From Pirellulales bacterium (GTDB taxonomy: Bacteria > Planctomycetota > Planctomycetia > Pirellulales > JAEUIK01), in assembly GCA_019694435.1 (NCBI GenBank), contig JAIBBZ010000006.1:1-64000 (forward strand): a stretch of 64,000 nucleotides of DNA, in the 5' to 3' direction. The position numbers and the translations under genes were made by a program. Numbering within the stretch: the stretch's first letter is position 1; each line of letters begins with the position of its first letter. Below the pieces are notes generated by a model. It had not been told where the DNA came from. It saw only the letters and a program-made list of their open reading frames with translations, and ran no database searches. Positions 10,126 to 21,620 of this stretch are shown here, piece after piece.

Positions 10126-10917
10126 ATGACTGCTGCGGGTCAGCCCTACAATTTTCAAGCGCGCGGTGGATCTCGCCGCACGTATTTACTGTTGCGCCGC
10201 CACGGGCTGACGCTCATCGAGCTGCTGATCGTCGTGGCGATCATCGGCGTGGTCCTGGCCATGCTGTTCCCTGCGGTACAAATGGTTCGCGCCCAGGCGT
10301 CGGCCACCGAGTGCGTGAACAACATGCGGCAATTGGGCCTCGCCCTGCAGCAATTCACCGACAAGCACAACGGCGAATTCCCCAAGAGCGTACACGCCGG
10401 TACAGAGAACTCCTGGGTCTACACGCTGGCCCCGTTCCTGGAAAACGTCGACCAGGTGCGAATTTGCCCGAACGATCCGACTGGTCCCACGCGGTTGGAG
10501 CACAAAGGCACCAGCTACCCGATGTCGAGCTACATCTGCATGGACATCGAGGGGGCCATCCACAACGTCAACCACATGCGGCCACTCTCGGAGACGCTGG
10601 TCGCGATGGAAGGCAGCGAGCAACGCGATCCGACGAGCGTCACGTTCGATCACGTCCACCCGCACGACTGGTTCTTGCAGAAAAACATCGACAAGCACCG
10701 CGTGTGGATCAAGTTGATCGCCGAGGTGGCGCCCGATCGCCACTGGTCGGCCGGCAAGCCGGACCGGAGTGACGGCACTTCACATCTGCTGTTCGCCGAT
10801 GCGCACGTCGAAGCGCGCCAGGCGAACGTGCTCAAGGGCCTGGCAGACGACGGGGTGAATTTTGCCCTGCCGCCGCGCAAGGTCCGCCTGACGGGAGGGC
10901 TGCCAGTGACGCATTAG
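10126..10917 (+). CDS. DUF1559-like protein with prepilin-type N-terminus
   Basis: 263 residues from the ATG at 10126. A prepilin-like motif LTLIELLIVVAIIGVVLAML lies near residue 28, followed by the planctomycete form CVNNMRQLGLALQQF and, at the C-terminus, HLLFADAHVEARQANVLKG. It is shorter than the copy at 2604-3911. Several in-frame upstream starts exist, but the peptide before the chosen ATG has no family resemblance. The role is thought to be pseudopilin-like; the actual function is unknown. The next gene starts 222 bases on. Confidence 0.85.
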   Translation: MTAAGQPYNFQARGGSRRTYLLLRRHGLTLIELLIVVAIIGVVLAMLFPAVQMVRAQASATECVNNMRQLGLALQQFTDKHNGEFPKSVHAGTENSWVYTLAPFLENVDQVRICPNDPTGPTRLEHKGTSYPMSSYICMDIEGAIHNVNHMRPLSETLVAMEGSEQRDPTSVTFDHVHPHDWFLQKNIDKHRVWIKLIAEVAPDRHWSAGKPDRSDGTSHLLFADAHVEARQANVLKGLADDGVNFALPPRKVRLTGGLPVTH

Positions 10918-11139
10918 GGCGGGCCGCTTGACGGTCGTCTTCACCGACGGACCGTCCTCCGCGCCGCCGCCGTGGTCTCCGTTGATCACGGGCCTGATCG
11001 TCGTCCTGGAAGCGATCGCGACCTCCGCGTCTCTTCAGCCTGCCCGGTTGGTGCAGCGCCTTGCGCTGCCCCGCATGTCTGGGTTCGGCGCGGGACTAAA
11101 CCCCTTTGCTTTTGACACCCTTGGTGAGAACAGACTCCT

Positions 11140-11808
11140 ATGCGTTATTTGATTACCGTGTTGATGGTCGCCGCGTCGTGCGCGATGGTGAGCCGCGCTG
11201 CGGCACATGGCGTGCCCATCATGGTCACCGCCGATGCCAACAAGAACATCCTGACCGACGCGTCAGTTTACGAGAGCGACTTCAACCTGGTGGGCGGTAC
11301 GTTGATTCTGGCGACCTTGCCGGGCATCGAGATTCCCACGCCGGGATCCGGCTTTCCGGCAGGCACCGATCTCAACATCGTCGCGAAACATAAGCTGCTG
11401 TACTTCAATGGCACCGACGTCGTATCGAGCAGTTCGACGCTCGAAGTCGAAAACGTCGACGGCGACACGTTGGACGTGACCAACGCGACGGGCGTGTCGG
11501 CGCCGTTGTTCTGGGGCCATTACAGCGGCGCCGCAGGCTGGCACCAGCACAGCGACTATCTGCTGTCGCCGGTGCCGTCGCCAGCGGGCCTGTACGGCCT
11601 GGTGTTCTGCATCGAGGCCGACGGCTACACGCCTTCGGACCCGATCTTGATCGCCTTCAACTATGGCCTGTCGCACAGCGCCGCGCACGAGGGGATCGAG
11701 GCCTTTGAGCGGATCCTGAACCCCGTGCCGGAGCCGTCGAGCGTCGTGCTGCTGGCGACCGGGGCGCTGGGCCTGGCCTTCGCCGTACGTCGCAAACTGC
11801 GCCGCTAA
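11140..11808 (+). CDS. PEP-CTERM sorting domain protein
   Basis: 222 residues: an N-terminal signal peptide (YLITVLMVAASCAMVSRAAA), a passenger region of unknown function with a His-containing stretch (GHYSGAAGWHQHSDY), and a C-terminal sorting signal VPEPSSVVLLATGALGLAFA followed by basic RRKLRR. In characterised systems an exosortase cleaves at the PEP motif and fixes the protein at the cell surface or releases it. No exosortase gene is in this window. A strong intrinsic terminator follows at 11833. The body resembles nothing I recognise. Confidence 0.85.
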   Translation: MRYLITVLMVAASCAMVSRAAAHGVPIMVTADANKNILTDASVYESDFNLVGGTLILATLPGIEIPTPGSGFPAGTDLNIVAKHKLLYFNGTDVVSSSSTLEVENVDGDTLDVTNATGVSAPLFWGHYSGAAGWHQHSDYLLSPVPSPAGLYGLVFCIEADGYTPSDPILIAFNYGLSHSAAHEGIEAFERILNPVPEPSSVVLLATGALGLAFAVRRKLRR

Positions 11809-11832
11809 AAGTGTTTCCCGCGTCGTTCGACC

Positions 11833-11865
11833 ACCCCGGGGGAGGGCTCCACCCCGGGGTTTTTC
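11833..11865 (+). terminator. intrinsic terminator after the PEP-CTERM gene
   Basis: Perfect 9-bp inverted repeat ACCCCGGGG (11833-11841) and CCCCGGGGT (11852-11860), followed directly by a T5 run. It lies 25 bases after the stop codon. Confidence 0.85.
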
Positions 11866-12108
11866 GTTGGCCACCTATGCCTGCCGAAATGGCAGTACCT
11901 TGCAGGAAATCGCCGCACGAGATTCACCCCAAAATACCCAGTCTGACTTTTCTGAGATCCGGTCGGCAAGCTATAAGTAGATAGGGTACGAGCAGTTAGG
12001 CGCTGCGCAGCGTTTGCGGCGTCCGATGGGAAGCTGATTGGTACTCAAGTTGCTCCGCGCTGGAAAAGCGCTGTCTTGCACCTGCGGTTTCTTCATGAGA
12101 CCCGACTC

Positions 12109-12543
12109 ATGATTGCCGAAACACCCAACATCCTGATCACCGACGACGACGCGGGCTTGCGCGAGACGCTGCGCGGCCTGCTCGAGCAGCGCGGCTTCCG
12201 CACGTTGGCGGCGGCCGACGGCCAAGAAGCGCTCGAGATCGTCAAGCAGCGCGACGTGCACCTGCTGCTGTTGGACATGCACATGCCGCGGCTGTCGGGG
12301 CTGGAGACGATTCGCCGCGTACGCCAATTCAAGGCGCTGTTGCCTTGCATCCTGATGTCGGCCGAGGCCGACGAGCAGGTCGTGCGCGAGGCGATCCAAC
12401 TGCAGACGCTGTTTGTGCTGCGCAAGCCGCTCAATCAGCAAACCGTCACCTCGACCGTGCGCCTGGCGTTTCGCCAGGTGTACAACTGGCCCGACGCCAA
12501 TTCCGGGCCGCCACTGGCCGGGCTGTTGCCCCGCACTTCCTGA
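12109..12543 (+). CDS. single-domain response regulator
   Basis: 144 residues from the ATG at 12109 (an upstream in-frame start at 12076 adds 11 unsupported residues). It is a complete receiver domain: acidic cluster ITDDDAGLRE, phospho-acceptor Asp in LLLLDMHMPRLSG, the Ser of MSAEA and the conserved Lys of LRKPL. There is no output domain; only about 25 residues follow, so it probably acts by protein contact or in a phosphorelay. No histidine kinase is adjacent. It converges with ftsH, with 19 bases between the stop codons and a GC-rich inverted repeat (12554-12560 with 12571-12577) over the junction. Confidence 0.85.
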   Translation: MIAETPNILITDDDAGLRETLRGLLEQRGFRTLAAADGQEALEIVKQRDVHLLLLDMHMPRLSGLETIRRVRQFKALLPCILMSAEADEQVVREAIQLQTLFVLRKPLNQQTVTSTVRLAFRQVYNWPDANSGPPLAGLLPRTS

Positions 12544-12562
12544 CACTTGGCGCGGCGCCGGT

Positions 12563-14683
<2,121 letters not shown>

Positions 14684-15040
14684 AAGACGCTATCAGATGA
14701 TCCTGAAAGGGGCTCGGGCCACAGCCGATCGCGGCGACTTGGGCCGGAAACCCTGGCCCGGCGGCAACGCAAGCCTAACTCATCGTAGGGGCCTTGACCT
14801 CCGCGAACAACGCCGCAACGGGGGTGTGTCCTGGGCTTAAGTCCGCTTGGGTTGTGTGGTTGAAGCGCAGACGCCTAGAATGCCGCTGGCACCGTCCCGG
14901 GGCCATCCAAGGCGTCGGGCAGCGGGCCCCCGATTGAACCTGGTCCCCCCGCAAGTCCGTAATGACGTGTGAATTGCGGATCTCCGCAGGCCAGGGATAC
15001 GGTGCCCGCTCATCACGGCTCGTCAGCGAATCTCTCCATT
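14684..15040. other. divergent intergenic region between ftsH and dxr
   Basis: 357 bases that must contain promoters for both directions. I see no convincing -35/-10 pair, no long inverted repeat and no coding signature; in-frame upstream extensions of dxr here have no family resemblance. Confidence 0.3.
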
Positions 15041-16201
15041 ATGAATAGCGCGACGCGAGTGGCCGTGTTGGGTTCGACGGGATCGATCGGGCGCAACACG
15101 CTGGCGGTCATCGAGGCCTCGGTCGGACGGCTGACCGCCGTGGGACTCTCGGCCCATCGTCGCCAGGAGGAGCTCGCTCAACAGGCACAGCGCGTGCGAC
15201 CCGAGTGGGTGGTCGCAACCGAGCCCGGCGCGGGCACGGCCGAACTGACGCGGCAACTGCCGGCCGGCACCGAGCTGCTCATCGGCCCGGACGCCCTGGC
15301 CGAAGCCGTGCGGCGGCCGACGGTCGATGTGGTCGTGGCGGCCATCGTAGGGGCCGCGGGCCTGTACGGCACCTGGGCCGCGCTCGAAGCCGGTAAGCGC
15401 ATTGCCCTGGCCAACAAAGAGACGCTGGTCATGGCCGGCCCGCTGGTCATGGACCTGGCCCGGCGGCGAGGCGCGGAAATTATTCCCGTCGACAGCGAAC
15501 ACAGCGCCGTGTTCCAGGCCTTGCAAGCCGGCCGGCGCGACGAAGTGCGACGCGTCGTGCTGACGGCCAGCGGCGGGCCGTTTCGCGACTGGACGCGCGA
15601 GCAGATGGCCGCGGCCACGGTGGCCGACGCCTTACAGCACCCGACCTGGGACATGGGCCGCAAGATCACCATCGATTCGGCCACGATGATGAACAAGGCC
15701 TTGGAGATCATCGAGGCCCGGTGGTTGTTCGACCTGGCGCCCGAGCAGATCGGCGTGGTGATTCACCCGCAATCGTTCGTCCACTCGATGGTCGAGTACA
15801 TCGACGGCTCGGTCGTGGCGCAGCTCAGTCCGCCCGACATGAAGCTGCCGATTCAGTATGCGCTGTACTATCCCGAGCGGCGCGAAGGCGTGGCCGAGCG
15901 GGTCGATTGGACGCAGCCGCAGCGGCTCGAATTCCTGCCGCCCGATTTCGAGCGGTTTCCAGCTTTGGCGCTGGGGCTCGAAGCGGCCCGGGCCGGCGGC
16001 ACGACTGGCTGCGTGCTGAATGCCGCGAACGAAGCGGCGGTCGAGGGGTTCTTGAACGGCGAGCTGGCCTTCGATGAAATCGTGCCGGCTTGCCGCAGCG
16101 TGTTGGACCAACATACGTTCGATCCGCAGCCTACGCTTGACGAGTTGTTGAAGCTCGATCGCTGGGCTCGTCAGGAGGTTGCCAAGTGGGTTTGTGCCTG
16201 A
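15041..16201 (+). CDS. dxr: 1-deoxy-D-xylulose 5-phosphate reductoisomerase
   Basis: 386 residues. It converts 1-deoxy-D-xylulose 5-phosphate to 2-C-methyl-D-erythritol 4-phosphate with NADPH, the first committed step of the non-mevalonate isoprenoid pathway. The NADPH site VLGSTGSIGRNTL is at the N-terminus. LANKETLVMAG and the metal/substrate motif IPVDSEHSAVFQ are intact, as are KITIDSATMMNKALE and the lid region HPQSFVHSMVE. I chose the ATG at 15041 because the homology starts directly after it. The 3' end overlaps the next gene by 16 bases, so the two are co-transcribed. Confidence 0.97.
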   Translation: MNSATRVAVLGSTGSIGRNTLAVIEASVGRLTAVGLSAHRRQEELAQQAQRVRPEWVVATEPGAGTAELTRQLPAGTELLIGPDALAEAVRRPTVDVVVAAIVGAAGLYGTWAALEAGKRIALANKETLVMAGPLVMDLARRRGAEIIPVDSEHSAVFQALQAGRRDEVRRVVLTASGGPFRDWTREQMAAATVADALQHPTWDMGRKITIDSATMMNKALEIIEARWLFDLAPEQIGVVIHPQSFVHSMVEYIDGSVVAQLSPPDMKLPIQYALYYPERREGVAERVDWTQPQRLEFLPPDFERFPALALGLEAARAGGTTGCVLNAANEAAVEGFLNGELAFDEIVPACRSVLDQHTFDPQPTLDELLKLDRWARQEVAKWVCA

Positions 16202-18303
16202 TTGCGACGGTTGACGCCGCGTTTGTGCTGGCCGCGCTGCAAATCGCCGTCGGTCTGGGTTTGGTGATTTTCGTGCACGAGTTGGGCCATTTCGCCGTCG
16301 CGAAATGGTGCGGCGTGAAGTGCGAGAAATTCTACTTGGGCTTCGACATCTGGGGTCTGCGGCTGGCGCGGTTTCGCTGGGGCGAAACCGAATACGGCAT
16401 CGGCATCCTGCCCCTGGGCGGCTATGTGAAGATGCTCGGGCAGGAAGACAACCCGGCCCGCGTGGCCGAAGAGATCGAGCGCGCCAAGTCGACCGGCGTC
16501 ATGCAACAGGACTCCGACACGACGTCGCTGGTCGGCATCCAAGCCGACGGCACGCCGATCTACGACCCGCGCAGCTACCTGGCCAAGAGCGTCCCGCAAC
16601 GCATGGCGATCATCTCGGCGGGCGTGATCATGAACGTGATCTTCGCCTTCGGCCTGGCCATGTGTGCCTACGCTTGGGGCGTGAACCTCGAGCCCTGCCT
16701 GATCGGCGGTACGGTTCCCGGGGGCCCGGCCTGGGCCCAGAACCTGCAATCGGGAGACGAGATTCTCAAGCTGGGCAACATCGAGCGCCCCTTCTACCGC
16801 GACATCCAAAGCGGTGTCGCGCTGGGCGACGTCTCCGACGGCATTCAGATGGTTGTCAAGCGTTACGGCACAGGACAGGTCGATACGCTCAAGGTCGTAC
16901 CGTTGCAGGGGCCGGTGCCGATGATCGGCATGCTCTCGCAAAACACGCTCAAGGTGATCGTGCCCGAACAGGAAGCGGCCGATGCCGAGCCGATCGGCGC
17001 ACAGACGGAGCCGCCCTTGGTCAGCGGCGATGAGATCACGGCCGTCGAGGGGCAGCCGGTCAAGTCTCTGGCCGACGTGAGCCGGATCTTTGCGGCGCGG
17101 CCGGATGATTCGTTGCGTCTGACTATCGCGCGGACTCCCGGCGTACAAGACAACCACGGCCGGTTGACCCTGGGCGAGATCGTTTCCCACTGGTTCCGCA
17201 AACCACAGCCGCAAGCCGCGCCCGAAACACTCGAAGTGGCGCTCGCGCCGCGGCCGATACGCAACGTCGGCCTGATCATGGAGCTGGGGCCGATCGTCGA
17301 GATTCAAGCCGATTCGCCGGCCGCGAAGATCGGGCTGCGGCCAGGCGATCTGTTGACGGCGATCAACGATGAGTCGCCGGGCGACCCGCTGACCTTGGGC
17401 GATCGGCTGCGCCGCCGCGCCGGCGAAAAGGTCAAGCTCACGATTCAGCGTGCCGGCGAAGCAGAGCCGCTCGTTTTTACCGACGTCGAGCTGCGGCCGG
17501 TGACCGAGCTGTTTCAGAATCATATGACGTTTCCGATGCGCCAGCCGGTGGCCATTTCCGCGCTGGGATTGGCCTACGAAGTCCACAATCGCGTGGTCGA
17601 CGTGGTGCCCGACAGCCCCGCCGCCAAGGCCGGCGTGCCGGCCGGCGCAGTCATCGCCAAAGTCGAGTTCAAGCTGCCGAAAGCCACGTCGGAAAGTTCG
17701 CGCGAGCCGCTCGAGCTGGGCGACAAAAGGCTCGTGTATCCGGGCGTCTTTCAGATGCTGCAAGATCTGCCCAAGGACAGCAGCCTGGTCCTCTACACGG
17801 CCGACAACCAGAAGTACGAGCTGGCGCCCGTCGAGGTGCCCGGCTGGCACAACCCGGACCGCGATTTGTTTACGCGGCCGATCATGGTCACCGTCGTCGC
17901 TCGCAGCGTCGGCGAAGCGTTCAGCCTGGCGGCGACCGAAACCAAGTATGCCTTGCTGCAGGTCTACCGCTTCCTCGGCAAGCTGGGCACGCAGATCGAC
18001 ATTCGCATGCTCGGCGGGCCCATCACGATCGTCAAGGTGGCCAAGCAATCGGCCGACAAGGGCCTGACCGACTTCCTGCTGTTCTTGACGATGCTCAGCG
18101 CGAACCTGGCGGTGATCAATTTCCTGCCGATCCCGATCCTCGACGGCGGGCACATGGTGTTTCTGGCACTGGAATGGATCCGCGGCAAGCCGGTGGGCGA
18201 GAACATCGTGCTCGCCTTTCACTACGCCGGATTCTTGTTCATCGTCAGCCTGATGCTGTTCGTCTTCGGGCTCGATCTGGGTCTGTTCAGCCGGGGGCTG
18301 TAA
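16186..18303 (+). CDS. rseP: RIP metalloprotease RseP (site-2 protease, M50)
   Basis: 705 residues with a GTG start (16186) preceded by AGGAGG seven bases away inside dxr. The zinc-binding HELGH is at 31-35 in the first membrane helix and the third ligand is in the motif LDG at 652-654 (IPILDGGHMVFLALEW). Several PDZ-like modules lie between them (for example VQADSPAAKIGLRPGDLLTA-type segments), so it is longer than E. coli RseP (450 residues). Site-2 proteases cut membrane-embedded anti-sigma factors or signal peptides after an initial cut. Its substrates here are not visible, but an ECF/anti-sigma pair exists at 61.5 kb. It overlaps dxr upstream and ends TAATG with the next gene. Confidence 0.95.
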   Translation: MGLCLIATVDAAFVLAALQIAVGLGLVIFVHELGHFAVAKWCGVKCEKFYLGFDIWGLRLARFRWGETEYGIGILPLGGYVKMLGQEDNPARVAEEIERAKSTGVMQQDSDTTSLVGIQADGTPIYDPRSYLAKSVPQRMAIISAGVIMNVIFAFGLAMCAYAWGVNLEPCLIGGTVPGGPAWAQNLQSGDEILKLGNIERPFYRDIQSGVALGDVSDGIQMVVKRYGTGQVDTLKVVPLQGPVPMIGMLSQNTLKVIVPEQEAADAEPIGAQTEPPLVSGDEITAVEGQPVKSLADVSRIFAARPDDSLRLTIARTPGVQDNHGRLTLGEIVSHWFRKPQPQAAPETLEVALAPRPIRNVGLIMELGPIVEIQADSPAAKIGLRPGDLLTAINDESPGDPLTLGDRLRRRAGEKVKLTIQRAGEAEPLVFTDVELRPVTELFQNHMTFPMRQPVAISALGLAYEVHNRVVDVVPDSPAAKAGVPAGAVIAKVEFKLPKATSESSREPLELGDKRLVYPGVFQMLQDLPKDSSLVLYTADNQKYELAPVEVPGWHNPDRDLFTRPIMVTVVARSVGEAFSLAATETKYALLQVYRFLGKLGTQIDIRMLGGPITIVKVAKQSADKGLTDFLLFLTMLSANLAVINFLPIPILDGGHMVFLALEWIRGKPVGENIVLAFHYAGFLFIVSLMLFVFGLDLGLFSRGL

Positions 18304-19058
18304 TGGCGCCTGTTGAGCCGGGCGACGCGCGGGCCGGCGATGTGCTGCGCGTCGCGGCCGTGCTGTTCGATGCCGTCGGCACGTTGATTCGCCCCCGGCC
18401 TTCGGTGGCCGAGGCCTACGCCGCCGCCGCGCAGCGCTGGGACCTGCAGGTCGATCCGGCCACCGTCCTGGCGCGGTTTCGCCGGGCCTTCGACGCCGAA
18501 GAGGACATCGACCGCCTGGCGGGCGACGGCGCCACGAGCGAATTGCGCGAACGCCGCCGCTGGCAGTCGATCGTCGCGGCCGTGTTTCCCGACGCTGCCG
18601 ATCCGACGGCGCTGTTCGCCCAACTTTGGGATCACTTTGCCCGACCCGAACATTGGGTGCTCGATCCTGACGTGGCGCCGCTGTTCGCGCGTTTACGTGC
18701 GGCGGGGTTGATCGTCGGCGTGGCGTCGAACTTCGACGAACGGCTCCTGGCGCTCGTTCGAGCCTGGCCGGCCACGGCCGAGGTGCCCGTGTTCGTGTCG
18801 TCGCAGCTCGGCAAACGCAAGCCGCATCGGGGCTTCTATGCATCGATCGCCCAACAGCTAGCACTGCCGGCGCAACGGCTGTTGATGGTGGGCGACGACT
18901 GGGAAAACGACGTGCAAGGGGCCCAAGCGGCGGGCTGGCGGGCCGTGTATTTGCGACGGCCCGATCGCGGTGCCGCCGCGGTTTACCAGCCCAGCCAGAC
19001 GACGGAGAGGTGCGTCACGAGCCTGGCCGCCTTGGCCGATCTGCTCGCCTGCACGTAG
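18303..19058 (+). CDS. HAD-superfamily hydrolase
   Basis: 251 residues; its ATG overlaps the rseP stop by one base (TAATG). Motif I is FDAVGTL, so the nucleophile Asp is present but the usual second Asp (acid/base of phosphatases) is Val. Motif III/IV is intact (Lys in GKRKPH, then GDDWENDVQGAQAAG). The cap is of the small helical type. Members with DAVGT are related to HDHD3/haloacid dehalogenase-like proteins whose substrates are mostly unknown. Placement between rseP and lpxD suggests an envelope-related or housekeeping job, which is inference only. Confidence 0.85.
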   Translation: MAPVEPGDARAGDVLRVAAVLFDAVGTLIRPRPSVAEAYAAAAQRWDLQVDPATVLARFRRAFDAEEDIDRLAGDGATSELRERRRWQSIVAAVFPDAADPTALFAQLWDHFARPEHWVLDPDVAPLFARLRAAGLIVGVASNFDERLLALVRAWPATAEVPVFVSSQLGKRKPHRGFYASIAQQLALPAQRLLMVGDDWENDVQGAQAAGWRAVYLRRPDRGAAAVYQPSQTTERCVTSLAALADLLACT

Positions 19059-19196
19059 CGCCCCTGGGTCCGCAGGCTGCCGTCTGCCGACCAGTGCTCT
19101 TGTGTGTCCGCTTGGCCCGCCGCTACAGTTCGCCGCACGACGGACGCAAGATGCGTCTGCCCTTCGCTCCCGGTTGGCGGAAAGGAAGCCCGGCTC

Positions 19197-20303
19197 ATGG
19201 CGGAGCAACTTGGCGAACTGGCGCTGCGCGTCGGTGGCAAGCTGACGGGCGATGCGCAATTGTCGATCACCGGGGCAGCCACACTCGATGAGGCCGTCGC
19301 GGGCCAGATCACGCTGGTCGATCATGCCGACAAGGCCCGTCGTCTGGCCGACACGGCAGCCGCGGCGGCCATTGTTCCGCGCGGCGTGAGCGCCGCCGGC
19401 AAACCGACCATCGAAGTCGACGACCCGCACCAGGCGTTTATCACGTTACTACAGCTTTTCCGGCCGGCGCGCAGCAGCCGCCGCGTGGGCATCTCGCGCC
19501 AGGCCAACATCGATTCGTCGGCGCACATCGACGCCACGGCCGAGATTCACCCTGGCGCGTCGATCGGGGCCGACGTCGAAATCGGTCCCAGAACAATCAT
19601 TCATAGTGGCGCGTGCGTGATGGACGGTTGCCGCATCGCGGCCGACGTCATCGTCTTTCCGAACGCCGTGCTCTATCCCGAAACGATCGTCGGCCCACGG
19701 GTCGTCTTGCACGCGGGCGTGATCGTCGGCGGACATGGCTTTGGCTATGCCCAGGTCGCCGGGCGCCACGAGCCGGCCGCACAATTGGGCCATGTGCGTA
19801 TCGAGTCCGACGTCGAGATCGGTCCGAATTCGACCGTCGATCGGGGTACTTACGGCGCCACGGTGATCGGCGAAGGTACGAAGATCGACAACCAGGTGCA
19901 GATCGCCCACAACTGCCGCATCGGCCGCCACAACCTGATCTGCGCGCAGGTCGGCATCGCAGGCAGCACGAGCACGGGCGATTATGTTGTGATTGCCGGG
20001 CAGGTTGGCGTCCGCGATCACGTGCACATCGGCGATCGAGCGATCATCAGCGCCATGGCCGGCATCACCAATCATGTGCCCGCGGGCGCTATCATGATGG
20101 GCATCCCGGCCACGCCGATTCGCGATCAAAAGGTGCTGCAAGCCACGCTTTCGAAATTGCCCGAGATGCGCAAAGACTTGAAGGCCCTGTCACGCCGAGT
20201 GGAACAACTCGTGGGCCAGGCGAGCACCGCGATGCCGCCCGAATGGCTCGACGAATCGGCCACCACCGAGCCGGATCGCTCGGCCCGCAATCACGCCGCC
20301 TGA
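19197..20303 (+). CDS. lpxD: UDP-3-O-(3-hydroxyacyl)glucosamine N-acyltransferase
   Basis: 368 residues from the ATG at 19197 (AAGGA upstream; a longer frame to 19104 has no resemblance to the family). It catalyses the N-acylation step of lipid A synthesis with acyl-ACP. The N-terminal uridine-binding domain ([15 protein letters not shown]) is followed by left-handed beta-helix hexapeptide repeats and a C-terminal helix. The catalytic His lies in [10 protein letters not shown], as in E. coli LpxD. The C-terminal tail (about 25 residues past the helix) is acidic. It is part of the dxr-rseP-HAD-lpxD-lpxI cluster. Confidence 0.95.
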   Translation: MAEQLGELALRVGGKLTGDAQLSITGAATLDEAVAGQITLVDHADKARRLADTAAAAAIVPRGVSAAGKPTIEVDDPHQAFITLLQLFRPARSSRRVGISRQANIDSSAHIDATAEIHPGASIGADVEIGPRTIIHSGACVMDGCRIAADVIVFPNAVLYPETIVGPRVVLHAGVIVGGHGFGYAQVAGRHEPAAQLGHVRIESDVEIGPNSTVDRGTYGATVIGEGTKIDNQVQIAHNCRIGRHNLICAQVGIAGSTSTGDYVVIAGQVGVRDHVHIGDRAIISAMAGITNHVPAGAIMMGIPATPIRDQKVLQATLSKLPEMRKDLKALSRRVEQLVGQASTAMPPEWLDESATTEPDRSARNHAA

Positions 20304-20322
20304 GGCCACTCGACCTTGCGCC

Positions 20323-21279
20323 ATGGCTAATCGCGATCGTCCGAACGCTGCACGCGGGATAGCCACCGGTTCCATGCAACCTGGGCCCGTGCGAAGCAAA
20401 GAGCGGATCGGCCTGGTAGCCGGCTGGGGGCGCTATCCGCTCGTCATGGCCGACGCCCTGCGCGACCGCGGCTATGAAGTCATCACCCTGGGCGTCAAAG
20501 ATCACTGCGATCCGGCGCTGGCCGCGCACTGCACCGAGTTCGGCTGGGTTGGGCTCGGGCGATTGGGCGCGGCGATTCGCTTCTTTCGTCGCCACGGCGT
20601 TACCCGCGCCACGATGGCCGGCAAGATTCACAAGGTCCGGCTGTACCAGCCTTGGGCCCTGATCAAACACCTGCCCGACCTGCGCACCGTGCGGCGGTTC
20701 TACCCGCATTTTCTTTCCCTCAAGCGCGATCGCAAGGACGACACCTTGCTGCAGGCCGTGGTCGACGAGTTTGCCACGGGCGGCATTACGTTTTGTCCGG
20801 CCACCGATTTCGCACCGGAGTTACTCGTGAAACTGGGTCAACTGACACGACTTGGTCCGACGAAGGCCCAACGCGCCGATATCGAGTTCGGGTGGCGCGT
20901 GGCCAAGGCCGTCGGTGGTCTCGACATCGGCCAGAGCGTCGCCGTGAAAGGCCGTGCGACCCTGGCGGTCGAGGCAATCGAAGGCACGGACCTGTGCATC
21001 CAGCGGGCCGGTTCGCTGTGTCCGGCCGGCGGCTTCACCGTGGTCAAGGTCGCCAAGCCGCGCCAGGACATGCGCTTCGACGTCCCGACGATCGGCCTCG
21101 GCACCCTGCAGACCATGGCCGCGGCCGGCGGCAGCGTGCTGGCGATCGAAGCCGGCCGCACGATCCTGCTCGATGAGGCCGAAGTCTTGCAATTCGCTGA
21201 CGCGCAGCGCATTGCCGTGGTCGCCCTGGCGGCCGACGGCCAGTTCGACGCGTACGATTCGCATGCGGCTTGCGCTTGA
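20323..21279 (+). CDS. lpxI: UDP-2,3-diacylglucosamine pyrophosphatase LpxI
   Basis: 318 residues. LpxI (DUF1009) makes lipid X from UDP-2,3-diacylglucosamine and replaces LpxH in many bacteria. Family motifs seen: IGLVAGWGRYP, MAGKIHK, FLSLKRDRKDDTLLQAVVDEF, GPTKAQRADI, and the C-terminal GSLCPAGGFTVVKVAKPRQDMRFDVPTIG region (quoted in parts). It lies 20 bases after lpxD, which fits consecutive lipid A enzymes. The start is uncertain: the ATG at 20323 or the one at 20374 both fit. Confidence 0.92.
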   Translation: MANRDRPNAARGIATGSMQPGPVRSKERIGLVAGWGRYPLVMADALRDRGYEVITLGVKDHCDPALAAHCTEFGWVGLGRLGAAIRFFRRHGVTRATMAGKIHKVRLYQPWALIKHLPDLRTVRRFYPHFLSLKRDRKDDTLLQAVVDEFATGGITFCPATDFAPELLVKLGQLTRLGPTKAQRADIEFGWRVAKAVGGLDIGQSVAVKGRATLAVEAIEGTDLCIQRAGSLCPAGGFTVVKVAKPRQDMRFDVPTIGLGTLQTMAAAGGSVLAIEAGRTILLDEAEVLQFADAQRIAVVALAADGQFDAYDSHAACA

Positions 21280-21384
21280 TTCATCACCGGGACTCGGGCG
21301 GCGAACTCGCTGGCCGAGCATTAAAATCACGTTAAGATGTTCGCAGCGTTGACCGCGCACGCCCTTTCGCCGGATTTCACTCGC

Positions 21385-21594
21385 ATGTCGACCACCTCCA
21401 CCACCGCCTCGGCTGTCGCCGCTCAACTCGAACTCACGCGCGAAGATGCGGCCCTGCTGCTCGATGCCCTGCGCGTGCTAGGCAACTGCCATAAGTTCGC
21501 TTTTCGCGACGAAGCCAGCGAGGCGAGCGATGCGCTGGTGCGCAATGTCAATCAGCTTGCCGCGCGGGTCCGTGCGGCGATCAGCATGAAATAG
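21385..21594 (+). CDS. small protein of unknown function
   Basis: 69 residues from the ATG at 21385 (an upstream in-frame ATG at 21337 adds 16 residues). It is predicted helical and amphipathic, with LTREDAALLLDALRVLGNC in the middle, no signal peptide and no membrane segment. I do not recognise the family. It lies 105 bases after lpxI and 26 bases before the next gene, on the same strand. Codon use is like the neighbours, so it is probably real. Confidence 0.55.
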   Translation: MSTTSTTASAVAAQLELTREDAALLLDALRVLGNCHKFAFRDEASEASDALVRNVNQLAARVRAAISMK

Positions 21595-21620
21595 CGGCCG
21601 CCTGTACAGGAACCACGGCC

